A DNA stretch of 64,000 nt from an uncultured Methylococcaceae bacterium (GCA_913056195.1 CAJXMF010000002.1:40297-104296), one strand, 5' to 3'. Shown: positions 38,333 to 47,814, counted from the first letter of the stretch. The notes: generated by a model from the sequence alone, not told the origin. Numbers and translations: made by a program.

Positions 38333-39643
38333 ATGAAGCAACAAGAATTCAAACGCCGCCGCAAAGCCTTGATGCGGCAAATCGGCCACGGCAACATTGC
38401 GCTGATTGCCAGCGCATCCAGCCAAATTCGTAACCGAGATGTCGAATATCCTTTCCGTCAGGATAGCGATTTTTATTATCTAACGGGATTTAATGAAGCC
38501 GATGCGCTGGCGGTTTTTATCCCCGGCCGTAAACAAGGCGAATATATTCTGTTTTGCCGCGAATTTGATCCGACCAAAGCACTTTGGGAAGGTGCCCATG
38601 CCGGGCTTGAGGGCGCAACGGAGCATTTTGAGGCCGATGATGCCTTCCCCATTGATGACCTCGATGATATTTTGCCGGGCATGCTGGAAAACAAGGCAAA
38701 AGTCTTTTATCCCATGGGTCGGGACAGTGAGCTCGATCACAAGCTGCTGGAGTGGATCAACCATATCCGCAAACAATCCCGCAGCGGCGTCAATGCACCG
38801 GGCGAACTGGTTTCGCTCGAACATATCCTGCACGAAATGCGCCTCATCAAGAGTGCGGCCGAACTCAAACTGATGCGCCGTGCCGCTCAAGTGTCTGCCG
38901 CCGCCCATGTTCGTGCCATGCAGATATGTAAAGCCGGCCTGTACGAATATCAAATTGAAGGCGAACTGGTACACGAATTCTATCGTCACGGCTTACGGCA
39001 TGTCGCCTACCCGTCCATCGTCGCCGGTGGCGCGAATGCCTGTGTCCTGCACTACACCGAGAACAATGACAAGCTGAAAAAAGGGGATTTGTTACTGATT
39101 GATGCCGGTGCGGAATGCGACCATTACGCCGCCGACATTACCCGAACGTTTCCGGTTTCCGGCAAATTCAGCCCAGCGCAGAAACAACTGTATCAACTGG
39201 TGCTCGATGCACAAACCGCTGCCCTGGAACAAATTCAGCCGGGCCGGCCCTGGAATCTGGCCCATGATGCCTCTGTGGAGATTTTAACCCGCGGTCTGGT
39301 TAATCTCGGCCTGTTATCCGGCAATGTCAAAACGCTGATTAAAAACGAGAAATATAAACAGTTTTATATGCACCGAATCGGCCATTGGCTGGGCATGGAT
39401 GTCCACGATGTGGGCGATTATAAAGTGGATGATCATTGGCGCGAACTGGAGCCAGGCATGGTCTTGACGGTCGAGCCCGGCCTTTATATCCCGGCTGATT
39501 ATACATCCGTCGATGAAAAATGGCGCGGTATCGGCATTCGTATTGAAGATGATGTGGTTGTGACTAAAACCGGCCATGAGGTTATCACCACGGATGTCCC
39601 CAAAACGATTGAAGACATTGAGCAACTGATGCAAACAACATGA
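38333..39643 (+). CDS. pepP: Xaa-Pro aminopeptidase
   Basis: 436 aa. N-terminal creatinase-like domain (FRQDSDFYYLTGF), C-terminal pita-bread metal domain with LLIDAGAECDHYAADITRTFP (two Asp ligands), HRIGHWLGMDVHD, TVEPGLYIP and IRIEDD, giving the dinuclear Mn site. It removes N-terminal residues before proline. Its stop overlaps the ubiH start by 4 bp. Confidence 0.95.
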   Translation: MKQQEFKRRRKALMRQIGHGNIALIASASSQIRNRDVEYPFRQDSDFYYLTGFNEADALAVFIPGRKQGEYILFCREFDPTKALWEGAHAGLEGATEHFEADDAFPIDDLDDILPGMLENKAKVFYPMGRDSELDHKLLEWINHIRKQSRSGVNAPGELVSLEHILHEMRLIKSAAELKLMRRAAQVSAAAHVRAMQICKAGLYEYQIEGELVHEFYRHGLRHVAYPSIVAGGANACVLHYTENNDKLKKGDLLLIDAGAECDHYAADITRTFPVSGKFSPAQKQLYQLVLDAQTAALEQIQPGRPWNLAHDASVEILTRGLVNLGLLSGNVKTLIKNEKYKQFYMHRIGHWLGMDVHDVGDYKVDDHWRELEPGMVLTVEPGLYIPADYTSVDEKWRGIGIRIEDDVVVTKTGHEVITTDVPKTIEDIEQLMQTT

Positions 39644-40839
39644 TGCAACATGATTATGACATTCTGATTGCCGGCGGCGGACTGGCCGGCAACTGCCTGG
39701 CGCTGGCCTTGCAGGACTCCGGCCTGAAAATTGCTATCATTGAAGCGCAAACACCCCAACAATTGCAACACTCCCCGGCAGGAGACCGCGCGCTTGCACT
39801 GGCCGCGGGCACCGTCAATATGCTGGAAACTTTAAATATCTGGCAAGGCATTGAGACGGCAACGGCCATCAAGCAAATTCATATTTCCGACCGCGGTCAT
39901 TTTGGCAAAACGCGATTATCGGCCAAACAGCAAGGCGTTTCTGCCCTGGGCTATGTCATCTCTGCCCGAGACATCGAAACACATGTCGCCAACCGGGTCG
40001 AACAGGCTGGCATTCCGCGCTTCTGCCCGGCCCGTGTCGTCGGACTCATGGCGGGGAATAACGCTATCCATGTCAGCCTCAAACAAAATCAGCACCCAAT
40101 CAATCTCTCAGCGGCCTTACTGGTCGGTGCCGATGGTGGCAATTCCAGCGTGCGCAAACTGCTGGAAATTCCGCAACAGGTCACCGATTATGGCCAAACC
40201 GCCCTGGTCACGACGGTACACAGCGCCAAACCCCATGCCAACACCGCTTACGAACGCTTTACCGAATCCGGCCCGTTAGCCCTGCTACCGATGCAAAACA
40301 ATCACCTGTCTGTGGTCTGGACACGCCAGCATGACGATGCCGACGCCTTAATGGCCGGAGGCGAAGCCGATTTTCTGGCGCAATTACAAGATTGCTTTGG
40401 CTATAAACTCGGCTTACTCAAGCTAAGCAGCCCGCGTCGCGCCTTTCCGTTAACCCTGATTCGGGCTGAGCGTATGATCGACAACCGCGTCATACTGATC
40501 GGCAACGCCGTCCATCAATTACACCCGGTTGCCGGCCAAGGCTTTAACTTAGGGCTGCGCGATGTGGTACAGCTGGCCGAACTGTTACATTCGCAACCCG
40601 ACCCCGGCGCGCCCGAAGTCCTGCAACACTATGCCGCACTACGCCAGACTGATCATGACAAAACCATCGGCTTTACCGACACCACCGTCAAAATATTCTC
40701 TAACCGCTGGCTGGCATTAGCCGCCGTGCGCAATGCTGGATTGACCGTCCTCGATCACCTGCCATTCGCCAAAAAGCAACTGGCCCGCCACGCCATGGGC
40801 ATGGCCGGTCGCTTGCCCAGAATCGGGAGTAAACGCTGA
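39640..40839 (+). CDS. ubiH: 2-octaprenyl-6-methoxyphenol hydroxylase
   Basis: 399 aa flavin monooxygenase. FAD dinucleotide fold DILIAGGGLAGNCLALAL, the second motif LVGADGGNSSVR, and RVILIGNAVHQLHPVAGQGFNLGLRD. It hydroxylates the ring (C4) in ubiquinone synthesis. The order pepP-ubiH-ubiI matches E. coli; the next gene starts on its last base. Confidence 0.92.
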   Translation: MMQHDYDILIAGGGLAGNCLALALQDSGLKIAIIEAQTPQQLQHSPAGDRALALAAGTVNMLETLNIWQGIETATAIKQIHISDRGHFGKTRLSAKQQGVSALGYVISARDIETHVANRVEQAGIPRFCPARVVGLMAGNNAIHVSLKQNQHPINLSAALLVGADGGNSSVRKLLEIPQQVTDYGQTALVTTVHSAKPHANTAYERFTESGPLALLPMQNNHLSVVWTRQHDDADALMAGGEADFLAQLQDCFGYKLGLLKLSSPRRAFPLTLIRAERMIDNRVILIGNAVHQLHPVAGQGFNLGLRDVVQLAELLHSQPDPGAPEVLQHYAALRQTDHDKTIGFTDTTVKIFSNRWLALAAVRNAGLTVLDHLPFAKKQLARHAMGMAGRLPRIGSKR

Positions 40840-42059
40840 TGCAAAACCGTTTTGAAATCATCGTCGTCGGTGGCGGCATCGTCGGTGCCACCGCCGCCCT
40901 GGCTCTGGCTAAAGGCGGTATAGACGTTGCACTGCTCGACATCGCCCGACCGCCCGAACAATGGCCAGCTGATTCGGTCGATTTACGGGTTTCCGCCTTA
41001 ACCAAAGCCTCGCAAAACATACTGCAACAACTTGAGGCCTGGCCCGAGATGGTCAAACGCGGCGTCTGTGCCTACAAAGACATGCGTGTCTGGGATGCCA
41101 AGGCCGATGGAGAACTGCATTTCGATTGTGCCGATACGCCCTTCAATGAACTCGGCCATATCGTTGAAAACCGCGTCACCGTAGCGGCATTATGGCAGCA
41201 ACTGAAACAACAGCCCTCCGCCCAGTGTATTACGCCGGCCAAAATTGCCGACATGCAATGGCTTGAACAGGGACACCGCCTGACGCTGAAGGATGGCCGT
41301 CAATTTGAAGCCGATTTAATCATTGCCGCCGATGGTCGCGACTCCTTTCTGCGCCGCCTGGCCGGCATTGATATTACCGGCTGGCCTTATCATCAGGATG
41401 GCCTGGTTGCCACCATCGATACCGAAAAAAGCCACCAAAACACGGCCTGGCAACGCTTTTTAGAGGAAGGGCCGCTGGCTTTTTTACCCCTACACACCGG
41501 GCAATGTTCCATCGTCTGGACATTAAAAACGGAAACCGCACAAGCCTATGTCAAACTCGCCGAAGATGAATTTTTAGCCGAACTGGAAAAAGCCTCCGGC
41601 GGCATTCTTGGAAAAATGCTCAAAACCGGGCCGCGTGCCGCTTTCCCGCTTAAATTTCAATTTGCCAATCAATACACCGATGCCCATCTGGCCCTGATTG
41701 GCGATGCCGCACACGCCATGCACCCGCTCGCCGGTCAAGGCGCCAATGCAGGCCTGCTCGACGCCGCAGCCATTGCTGAACTGGCCATTAAACAAAAACA
41801 GGTTGGCCGTCCACTGACGAGTCGCAAATACCTGCGCCAATATGAACGTTGGCGTAAAGGGGATAATTTACTGATGATGAGCAGCATGGATGTTCTGAAT
41901 AAAACCTTCAGTCGTCAGGAATTACCCGTCATTTCCCTGCGCTCTTTCGGGATGAACCAGATTAATCACAGCCGCTGGCTGAAAAACCTGTTCAACCAAC
42001 ATGCTATGGGACTGCGTGATGACCTGCCACGGCTGGCACAAAATCAACCGTGCTGGTAA
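40839..42059 (+). CDS. ubiI: 2-octaprenylphenol hydroxylase UbiI
   Basis: 406 aa, a paralogue of the upstream gene: EIIVVGGGIVGATAALALAKGG, LIIAADGRDSFLR, and LALIGDAAHAMHPLAGQGANAGLLD. By position and similarity it is UbiI (VisC), which hydroxylates C5 in ubiquinone synthesis. UbiF-type specificity cannot be excluded. Last gene of the operon. Confidence 0.9.
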   Translation: MQNRFEIIVVGGGIVGATAALALAKGGIDVALLDIARPPEQWPADSVDLRVSALTKASQNILQQLEAWPEMVKRGVCAYKDMRVWDAKADGELHFDCADTPFNELGHIVENRVTVAALWQQLKQQPSAQCITPAKIADMQWLEQGHRLTLKDGRQFEADLIIAADGRDSFLRRLAGIDITGWPYHQDGLVATIDTEKSHQNTAWQRFLEEGPLAFLPLHTGQCSIVWTLKTETAQAYVKLAEDEFLAELEKASGGILGKMLKTGPRAAFPLKFQFANQYTDAHLALIGDAAHAMHPLAGQGANAGLLDAAAIAELAIKQKQVGRPLTSRKYLRQYERWRKGDNLLMMSSMDVLNKTFSRQELPVISLRSFGMNQINHSRWLKNLFNQHAMGLRDDLPRLAQNQPCW

Positions 42060-42141
42060 AGCCGCAGTTTACCCGAAGCCAACGCTTCTGGTATAGTCGG
42101 TTTAATAATCTCCGTAACAATAAAAATCAAGAGGAAACGGT

Positions 42142-42597
42142 ATGGCCGAATTACTTTTCATACTTGTCACGATTTATGTCGCCTATGTCGTCTTTAAGGT
42201 CGTGGAATGCGAAAAAAATCTGAAAAAACAAAAAACAGCCACGCAGCCGGCAACCGCAAGCCAGCCACACGTTACCGTCAAAACCGAAGTAACGCCAAAA
42301 CCTGCCGCCGCACCCCAGCCAAAAACCGCCTCTACACCTAAACCTGCCAGCCCTGCAAAACCGGCCACGCCAGCCGCCGGCAAAAAACTGAATCCCGGCG
42401 AGCTGAAAAATCCGGAAACCGGCGAAATCAGTAAAATCGCCAGCAACTATCGCTTTCTAAAGCGCTGGATAAAAGAAGCCCTGGTCACAGAAGGTCTGCT
42501 GGAAAAAATCTACAAAAACACCGAACTGGACAAGGCAAACATCGCTAAAATCAACGAGGCTTTAAACAAACTCAAGGCAATGGATAAGTATCAGTAA
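42142..42597 (+). CDS. Membrane-anchored protein with Ala/Pro/Lys-rich linker, unknown function
   Basis: 151 aa. One N-terminal span (about 3-20), a low-complexity linker of TPKPA-type repeats (about 33-85), and a C-terminal folded part (about 88-151: NPETGEISKIASNYRFLKRWIKEALV) that is helical and basic. GAGG stands before the ATG. No domain recognised. The shape, an anchor and a flexible spacer carrying a small head, suggests a tethered periplasmic or cytoplasmic binding module. The gene is probably separate from ubiI. Confidence 0.7.
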   Translation: MAELLFILVTIYVAYVVFKVVECEKNLKKQKTATQPATASQPHVTVKTEVTPKPAAAPQPKTASTPKPASPAKPATPAAGKKLNPGELKNPETGEISKIASNYRFLKRWIKEALVTEGLLEKIYKNTELDKANIAKINEALNKLKAMDKYQ

Positions 42598-42624
42598 AAG
42601 GCTTTTTATTTACTGATGTAGCGC

Positions 42625-42702
42625 GGTTTGATCGTGACTAAAGTCCGCTCCTACGGGGTATAGGCTGCATTGAGCATTGTAGAAGCGGCTTTAGCCGCGA
42701 TT
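42625..42702. repeat. REP-like palindrome pair (copy B)
   Basis: Same layout as copy A: GTTTGATCGTGACTAAAG with CTCCTACG, then AGAAGCGGCTTTAGCCGCGA. One arm has a one-base insertion (AGTCCGC), so its hairpin is imperfect. It lies between convergent genes. Confidence 0.78.
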
Positions 42703-42745
42703 CTTAACTCGCACGCCGAACACAAAACAGTAAAAACGGCGTCGT

Positions 42746-43750
42746 TTAAAAGACTAATACGCTGTTTGATTTAAAACTCAACCAAACCTCATCGCCAATG
42801 CTTAACACCATGTCCTGCAAGGCATGATGCGTAATCATGGCCTGGAAGACTTCTCCAGCCTCAACCGTCACCAGAATATTCCCACTGGCTTCACCAATGG
42901 CCTTGATGCGGCCTTGAACCTGGTTACGCATACTGGACACCAGCGCCTGCCGGGACACGACAATCTCTTTGGGGTCAATCGACACATGACGCCCTGGCCC
43001 GGCGCCATCGGATAAATAAATCGTCATGTTGCCGGTCTTGAAACATTGCTTTTCCTGAATGCCGTGAAACACGTTAATCAACGGCGATTGCACCGGCCGC
43101 CCCGCGACCAATGAAATCACCTCATCCGCCAATGCCATGCCCTGCAAGCGATCATGCGTGCTAAATACCAGCGTCGCCTGTCTGTCCTGTTGATAATCGC
43201 GCATAAACCGCATCAATATCGTGCAGCTGTCCTGATCGAGATAGCTGAACGGTTCATCCATCAGCAATACTTCAGGCGCACCAATAATAGCGCGCGCCAA
43301 TGCCACTTTCTGCGCTTCGCCACCCGACAAACGATTGGCCGACTGATCACGCAAATGGCAGATATCCAGCTGTTTTAACGCTTCACTGACACGAGCGCAC
43401 CATAATGCCCGCGGCACGCGCTGAAATTTCAAAGCCAATTGCAGGTTATGTGCCACGCTCCCCCGGAACAAATACGGCCGTTGCGGTAACAAGGCAATCT
43501 GTCGCCGCGCCTGTTCAGATGGCGTCTGTCCAAAGAAAGCCACGCGGCCCTGTGCCGGCTGCGCCAATAACGCTAACACCTTCAACAAGGTACTCTTGCC
43601 ACTGCCGTTTGCACCAATCAGCGTGGTGATTTTGCCGGCGGCAATCGTTAAATCAGGAATCGACAACGCCGGTGTCGTACCGTAATTAAACTGCACCCCG
43701 CTTAATTGATACGCTATCGGGGTATTTTCTGCTGTGTGTTCTTCAAACAT
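42746..43750 (-). CDS. ABC transporter ATPase with TOBE/MOP-like C-terminus (molybdate/tungstate type)
   Basis: 334 aa from ATG 43750. Walker A LIGANGSGKSTLLK, signature LSGGEAQKVALARA, Walker B VLLMDEPF and H-loop STHDR are intact. The C-terminal ~75 residues (SSMRNQVQGRIKAIGEASGNILVTVEAGEVF) form a TOBE domain as in ModC/TupC/WtpC. No permease or binding protein is adjacent; it is the last gene of an overlapping set with a J-like protein. A tungstate or molybdate role is suggested by the TOBE domain only. Confidence 0.75.
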   Translation of the reverse strand: MFEEHTAENTPIAYQLSGVQFNYGTTPALSIPDLTIAAGKITTLIGANGSGKSTLLKVLALLAQPAQGRVAFFGQTPSEQARRQIALLPQRPYLFRGSVAHNLQLALKFQRVPRALWCARVSEALKQLDICHLRDQSANRLSGGEAQKVALARAIIGAPEVLLMDEPFSYLDQDSCTILMRFMRDYQQDRQATLVFSTHDRLQGMALADEVISLVAGRPVQSPLINVFHGIQEKQCFKTGNMTIYLSDGAGPGRHVSIDPKEIVVSRQALVSSMRNQVQGRIKAIGEASGNILVTVEAGEVFQAMITHHALQDMVLSIGDEVWLSFKSNSVLVF

Positions 43751-44078
43751 CCTGATGACGATTAACGCTGACCTCGGCACGACGCAGTACGCTATCGTGC
43801 CAGTAAAAACCGGGCCGGATTTCAGATAAAACCACGCCATCACCGGCTTTGGGATTGTTTTCCAGGCTGCCAGCCACCATGGATTCGGGGTTAAAGCGCT
43901 GTTTTTCTATCGGGATCGTCTTGAGCTGATAACGATCCAGCATGACATCTCGCTGTCGGCTCTCTTCGTCCTGGCTCTGTTGCTGTATCGTGCTGAGCGT
44001 ATCCGACACCTGCTGCAATATCTCACCCTGCCGGTTTTGCAACTGCACAATGCCTTTTAGCCGTTCGCTGTCACTCAT
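43743..44078 (-). CDS. Small coiled-coil protein in the J-protein gene set
   Basis: 111 aa from ATG 44078, overlapping the genes on both sides by 8 bp. Residues about 1-45 form a Gln-rich coiled coil (RLKGIVQLQNRQGEILQQVS); the rest is a compact beta-type stretch with GDGVVLSEIRPGFYWHDSVLRR. No family recognised. An adaptor or exchange-factor-like role with the J protein is only a guess from the operon. Confidence 0.65.
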   Translation of the reverse strand: MSDSERLKGIVQLQNRQGEILQQVSDTLSTIQQQSQDEESRQRDVMLDRYQLKTIPIEKQRFNPESMVAGSLENNPKAGDGVVLSEIRPGFYWHDSVLRRAEVSVNRHQDV

Positions 44079-44382
44079 AAAATTCATCAGCCAGCGCACA
44101 GCGCAACACATCGCGAAATTGAGCGGCCGTGAGCGGTTCCATCTCTGATAACGCAAAGGCCTGATCCAGCCAGGTTTCAAAAGCCATGTCAGACTGCTGA
44201 AACAATTGATATTTGAGGCGACTGCGCGCATCTTTAATGGTCTCATACGCCTGGTGAATTTGTTTGAAGGTTTCGGGGTCTTGCTCCGGCGGATGTTGTT
44301 TAACCGCGTGCAGATAAGCCTGCCGAATCTGCACGTCACTGGCATCTGGCGTCAAGCCTAAACACTGAAATGGATCAATCAT
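44071..44382 (-). CDS. J-domain-like protein with HPP in place of HPD
   Basis: 103 aa. Residues 1-65 look like a J domain: YxxLGL-type CLGLTPDASDVQIRQAYLHAVKQHPP, then DPETFKQIHQAYETIKDARSRLKY. The signature HPD at the helix II-III turn reads H30-P31-P32, so the Asp that contacts Hsp70 is missing. The C-terminal part is helical and acidic. It overlaps neighbours by 8 bp each side. It may bind Hsp70 without stimulating ATPase, or have another partner. Confidence 0.75.
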   Translation of the reverse strand: MIDPFQCLGLTPDASDVQIRQAYLHAVKQHPPEQDPETFKQIHQAYETIKDARSRLKYQLFQQSDMAFETWLDQAFALSEMEPLTAAQFRDVLRCALADEFYE

Positions 44383-45826
44383 GCGCGGCCACCGTCGTCA
44401 ATAATTGTTGAAAACTAAAAGGTACCGGGATGTCATTGTGTTCTGCCGCCTTCATCAGCAGCAAGCCCTCATATAACAGCGGTTGTCGGGCTAAGGCCTG
44501 CTCCAGATCAGGCGCTGACATCTGGCTCTGAAACGCGGCCGCCAGTTGCTCAGGCGTCAGTTCCATCATCAATTCATCGCGTTTTTCATAGAGCCGCGCT
44601 TTTGTATCGTCGTCCAAACCAGCCAGCAGAGCATCCAATACATCATCATCTTCATCCGCTGTTTGCAGCGAAGTCAGTACCTGCTGCCTCTCCAACGCCG
44701 CCAGTTTATCCTGGGTTTCAACATCATCCGGGTCATAACGCAAGCTTTGCTCCAACCACTCGGTTTGCGACTCCGGTGGATAAAATTCGGCGATATGGCG
44801 TAAAATCAGCGCGATCTTCATCGCCTGTCCGGATGTTTTTTTCAAACTGTCCATGGCATCCAGCCAATGCTGTTCAGCGCCGTGAAAATCATCACTACGC
44901 TCGCACGCCAAGGCTTTCAGACGGCTTAATTCAAATGCGGTAAGCTCTGGAAAGTGTTTTTTAAAGCGCAGCCAGCGCACAAAATCATTGGGTAAATGTC
45001 CGGCACAAAACGCCAGGGCCTCAGCAAAACCAGTCAATGCCCGAAATTGCACGACCCAATCAAATGCCTGTAACGGCATAATACCACCGACTTGTTCGCA
45101 GTAGCGTTCAATAAACTGGCATTGCAGATCACTTAAACGCCGCAGTGCATATACCGTTTCACGCTGCCATCTGTTCAAGGCCGCCATCGCAGCAACAAAA
45201 TGCTGTCCTTGTAAAGAAAGCACCTGCAAAACCGATAAACAGACGGCATAGGGGGAATCCTGGGGCACAGGCTGTCCCTGTATCAAGCAGGCAAAATCAT
45301 AAAAGACCGAATCAGGCGTTAAATCTTCCGCGATTTTTGCAGCGGCCTGTTTGTCTGGCAAGGCCTGTAATGCTCTTTCTGCCACAAACAGGTCGGCAAG
45401 AAATTGTGAGCCTTGCGGCAAACAGGCCTGCAAATCAACGCTTCCTGTCAACTGTAAAAGCCCCAGCTTCACCGCCAGCTCAGGGTTTAGATAATCGATT
45501 TGATCGGCGCTGCACTGCTGCATAAATTCTTCAACACCCGCCTGATCGCCCAACGCCAGCATCCACAGCACGACATCATCCAGCTTCAAGCGGTCAGCCA
45601 CATTCAGCTGTCGGTATTGCCGCCACAAATCCACCGCCTCCCGATACATCGCACGTTTTGCAAACATCTGCGCCCGAGCCAGATAGCATTCAGCCATGGC
45701 CTGTTGCCACTGTGTATCATCAGTTTGCAGCCACAATTCGCGATAGCATTCGGCCGCCTCTTTGTATTGCTGTTGATTGATTAACTGGCGGGCCCTTTCG
45801 GCCTGTGACTGTATTTCATTTGGCAT
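44375..45826 (-). CDS. TPR-like helical repeat protein, first gene of the J-protein set
   Basis: 483 aa, soluble, nearly all helix. TPR-like units are seen near the start (ARQLINQQQYKEAAECYREL, YLARAQMFAKRAMYREAVDLW) and around residues 300-370 (LACERSDDFHGAEQHWLDAM, EWLEQSLRYDPDDVETQDKL). The C-terminal part is acidic. It probably acts as a scaffold for the J-like protein translated next (8-bp overlap). No catalytic domain is visible. Confidence 0.7.
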   Translation of the reverse strand: MPNEIQSQAERARQLINQQQYKEAAECYRELWLQTDDTQWQQAMAECYLARAQMFAKRAMYREAVDLWRQYRQLNVADRLKLDDVVLWMLALGDQAGVEEFMQQCSADQIDYLNPELAVKLGLLQLTGSVDLQACLPQGSQFLADLFVAERALQALPDKQAAAKIAEDLTPDSVFYDFACLIQGQPVPQDSPYAVCLSVLQVLSLQGQHFVAAMAALNRWQRETVYALRRLSDLQCQFIERYCEQVGGIMPLQAFDWVVQFRALTGFAEALAFCAGHLPNDFVRWLRFKKHFPELTAFELSRLKALACERSDDFHGAEQHWLDAMDSLKKTSGQAMKIALILRHIAEFYPPESQTEWLEQSLRYDPDDVETQDKLAALERQQVLTSLQTADEDDDVLDALLAGLDDDTKARLYEKRDELMMELTPEQLAAAFQSQMSAPDLEQALARQPLLYEGLLLMKAAEHNDIPVPFSFQQLLTTVAAHD

Positions 45827-45942
45827 GGTTTTAGCGAAGGCGCATCATTACGGTTTGATGAGCTTATCATATTCAGCATTGATTCCAATTCAAAATCAGA
45901 GGAGGAAATAACCGGGGCTTGTGAATAGTAGCACCCATGCCA

Positions 45943-46017
45943 ATCGCGGCTAAAGCCGCTCCTACGACGATCAAGTCACTTTATGCACTCGTAGGAGTGA
46001 CTTTAGTCACGATCAAA
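45943..46017. repeat. REP-like palindrome pair (copy C, inverted)
   Basis: ATCGCGGCTAAAGCCGCTCC and, after about 25 bases, GTAGGAGTGACTTTAGTCAC. It is the reverse of copies A and B. It lies between the TPR gene start and the end of the multicopper oxidase gene. Confidence 0.8.
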
Positions 46018-46075
46018 CCACCCCAATCATTAAAATATTTGGTGCGACACAACACATCAAACCACATAACATCAG

Positions 46076-47683
46076 TTATTTAATCAAAAAGTCCCGCATC
46101 ATGCCTAAGTCCTCATGTTCCAGATTGTGACAGTGGTACATGAACAGACCTTTGAAATCATTAAACGGTTTTAAAATTGTCACTCTTTCTCCGGGCATGA
46201 CCAGCACGGTATCTTTCCAGCCAAAATCAGCTAATCCTTTCGATACGCTGGCATGCATCCCTCGAAACCGGGGATTGACTTCTCTTTTAATCACCTGAAA
46301 TTGCTCACCATGTAAATGCATGGGGTGCGGCATGGCCATACCATGACCGCCGTGATAACCATTGTCGAATACCATCAACTGTAAACTGTTTACCGGAATC
46401 ACCTCATCCGGCTGAATGTCATTCATCTTGTAAGAGCGCCCATTCAGCAAGGCTGACATATGTCGCATGGATAAGGTAATCGTTCTGGGACGCTCACGAT
46501 TAACGGCATCTTGTAGACGTAGAGGCTTGATCAGGGTTAAATGCTGGGGTAAGGGATCGTTGGAACGGGCCTGCTTGACAACTTTGACTTTCAGCACTGG
46601 ATAGTCGCCACCTGCAGGTAAAGCATTTCCGGACATTCTGCCCCCCATGCCACCACGCCGGCTACCCATCATTCCACCTCCCATCATTCCACCGCCCATC
46701 ATGCCACCATGCATGGATGCACCAGAGAATGGAATACTGCGTAAAGTCAATTCAGTACCCACAGGCTTATCGCTGAAATCAACCCATAATTCGCGCCTTT
46801 CTGCCGGTGCCAACATGATATAAGGCAGGTTTTTCGGCGCCGGTATCAGTCCCCCATCGGTGCCGACAAGCGTCACCGGAGAACCATCATCCCAAGCCAG
46901 TTTGTAAATTCTGGAATTAGAGCCATTTAATAGACGTAAGCGGTAAGAACGATTTTCAACCGGCAGAACAAAATCAGGCTCACCGTTAATCATAATTCTA
47001 TTGCCTAAAAACCCCCGCATGCGCTGCATCATGTGATTCGAATATTGCAGCTGGTTGTTACTGTCAAAGCTGCGATCTTGAATAACGAGCGGTACATCAT
47101 AAGCACCTTTCGGCAAACCAACCGCCAGCTCCTCGGGATCATTGACAATAATCAACCCCGCGAGTCCGGAATAGACCTGTTTAGCGGTCACGCTATGGGT
47201 ATGCGCATGATACCAGTAGGTCCCTGCCCGATTGAGAATTTCGAATTCATAAACAAATGTACCACCATGATGGATGGCATACATCGGATTGCCATCCATT
47301 TTGGACGGAACATGCAGGCCATGCCAGTGCAAAATTGTTTCGGCCGGTAAATTATTTCTAAGATAGATCCTGACTTTCTGTCCGGTCTGTAAATGCAGTG
47401 TGGGTGCAAGATAAGAACCGGGCAGATTTTCCAGTGATTGCTGCGGGCCTTTTAAAACCTTCCCATACACTTTCCAGACTCGAGTGTCAGGACCGGGAAA
47501 AATGGGGATGCTCACGGATTCCAGCTTGAATTCAATTTCCACATCAGGGTGAAAATCAGGTGAAGGCCTATTACCGACAGACTGATTCATCGCCTGCGTC
47601 AACCCCGGAAAAGCTGCTGCAGCGGAGGCAATACCGGTGTACTGTAAAAAATGGCGACGCTGAGTATTGATATTGCGGCTCAT
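46076..47683 (-). CDS. Multicopper oxidase with Tat signal and Met-rich loop (CueO/CopA-like)
   Basis: 535 aa. Tat signal QRRHFLQYTGIASAAAA, so it is exported folded. The four copper clusters are complete: HWHGLHVP, YWYHAHTHS, HPMHLHGEQF and MYHCHNLEHEDLGMM. Between cupredoxin domains 2 and 3 a Met/Gly loop (MHGGMMGGGMMGGGMMGS) recalls the Met-rich copper-binding insert of CueO. It probably oxidises Cu(I) in the periplasm; laccase or other metal oxidation is possible. A promoter-like pair with 19-bp spacing precedes it. Confidence 0.9.
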   Translation of the reverse strand: MSRNINTQRRHFLQYTGIASAAAAFPGLTQAMNQSVGNRPSPDFHPDVEIEFKLESVSIPIFPGPDTRVWKVYGKVLKGPQQSLENLPGSYLAPTLHLQTGQKVRIYLRNNLPAETILHWHGLHVPSKMDGNPMYAIHHGGTFVYEFEILNRAGTYWYHAHTHSVTAKQVYSGLAGLIIVNDPEELAVGLPKGAYDVPLVIQDRSFDSNNQLQYSNHMMQRMRGFLGNRIMINGEPDFVLPVENRSYRLRLLNGSNSRIYKLAWDDGSPVTLVGTDGGLIPAPKNLPYIMLAPAERRELWVDFSDKPVGTELTLRSIPFSGASMHGGMMGGGMMGGGMMGSRRGGMGGRMSGNALPAGGDYPVLKVKVVKQARSNDPLPQHLTLIKPLRLQDAVNRERPRTITLSMRHMSALLNGRSYKMNDIQPDEVIPVNSLQLMVFDNGYHGGHGMAMPHPMHLHGEQFQVIKREVNPRFRGMHASVSKGLADFGWKDTVLVMPGERVTILKPFNDFKGLFMYHCHNLEHEDLGMMRDFLIK

Positions 47684-47719
47684 AGGACTCTCCTTTTTTA
47701 GCTATTGTATAAGATTTTG

Positions 47720-47750
47720 ATTATATACCTAAATACGCATATCCTTACAA
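47720..47750 (-). promoter_or_regulatory. Candidate promoter of the multicopper oxidase gene
   Basis: TTGTAA (47745-47750) and TATAAT (47720-47725), read on the minus strand, are 19 bases apart. Such long spacing is typical of MerR-type promoters, among them the copper regulator CueR, but the usual CueR dyad is not evident here. Confidence 0.45.
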
Positions 47751-47814
47751 ATTTGTGCTTTACAGAGCTAAAATAATCTGAGTTCGGGTAAATATTGGAG
47801 GAACCACGCTATAC

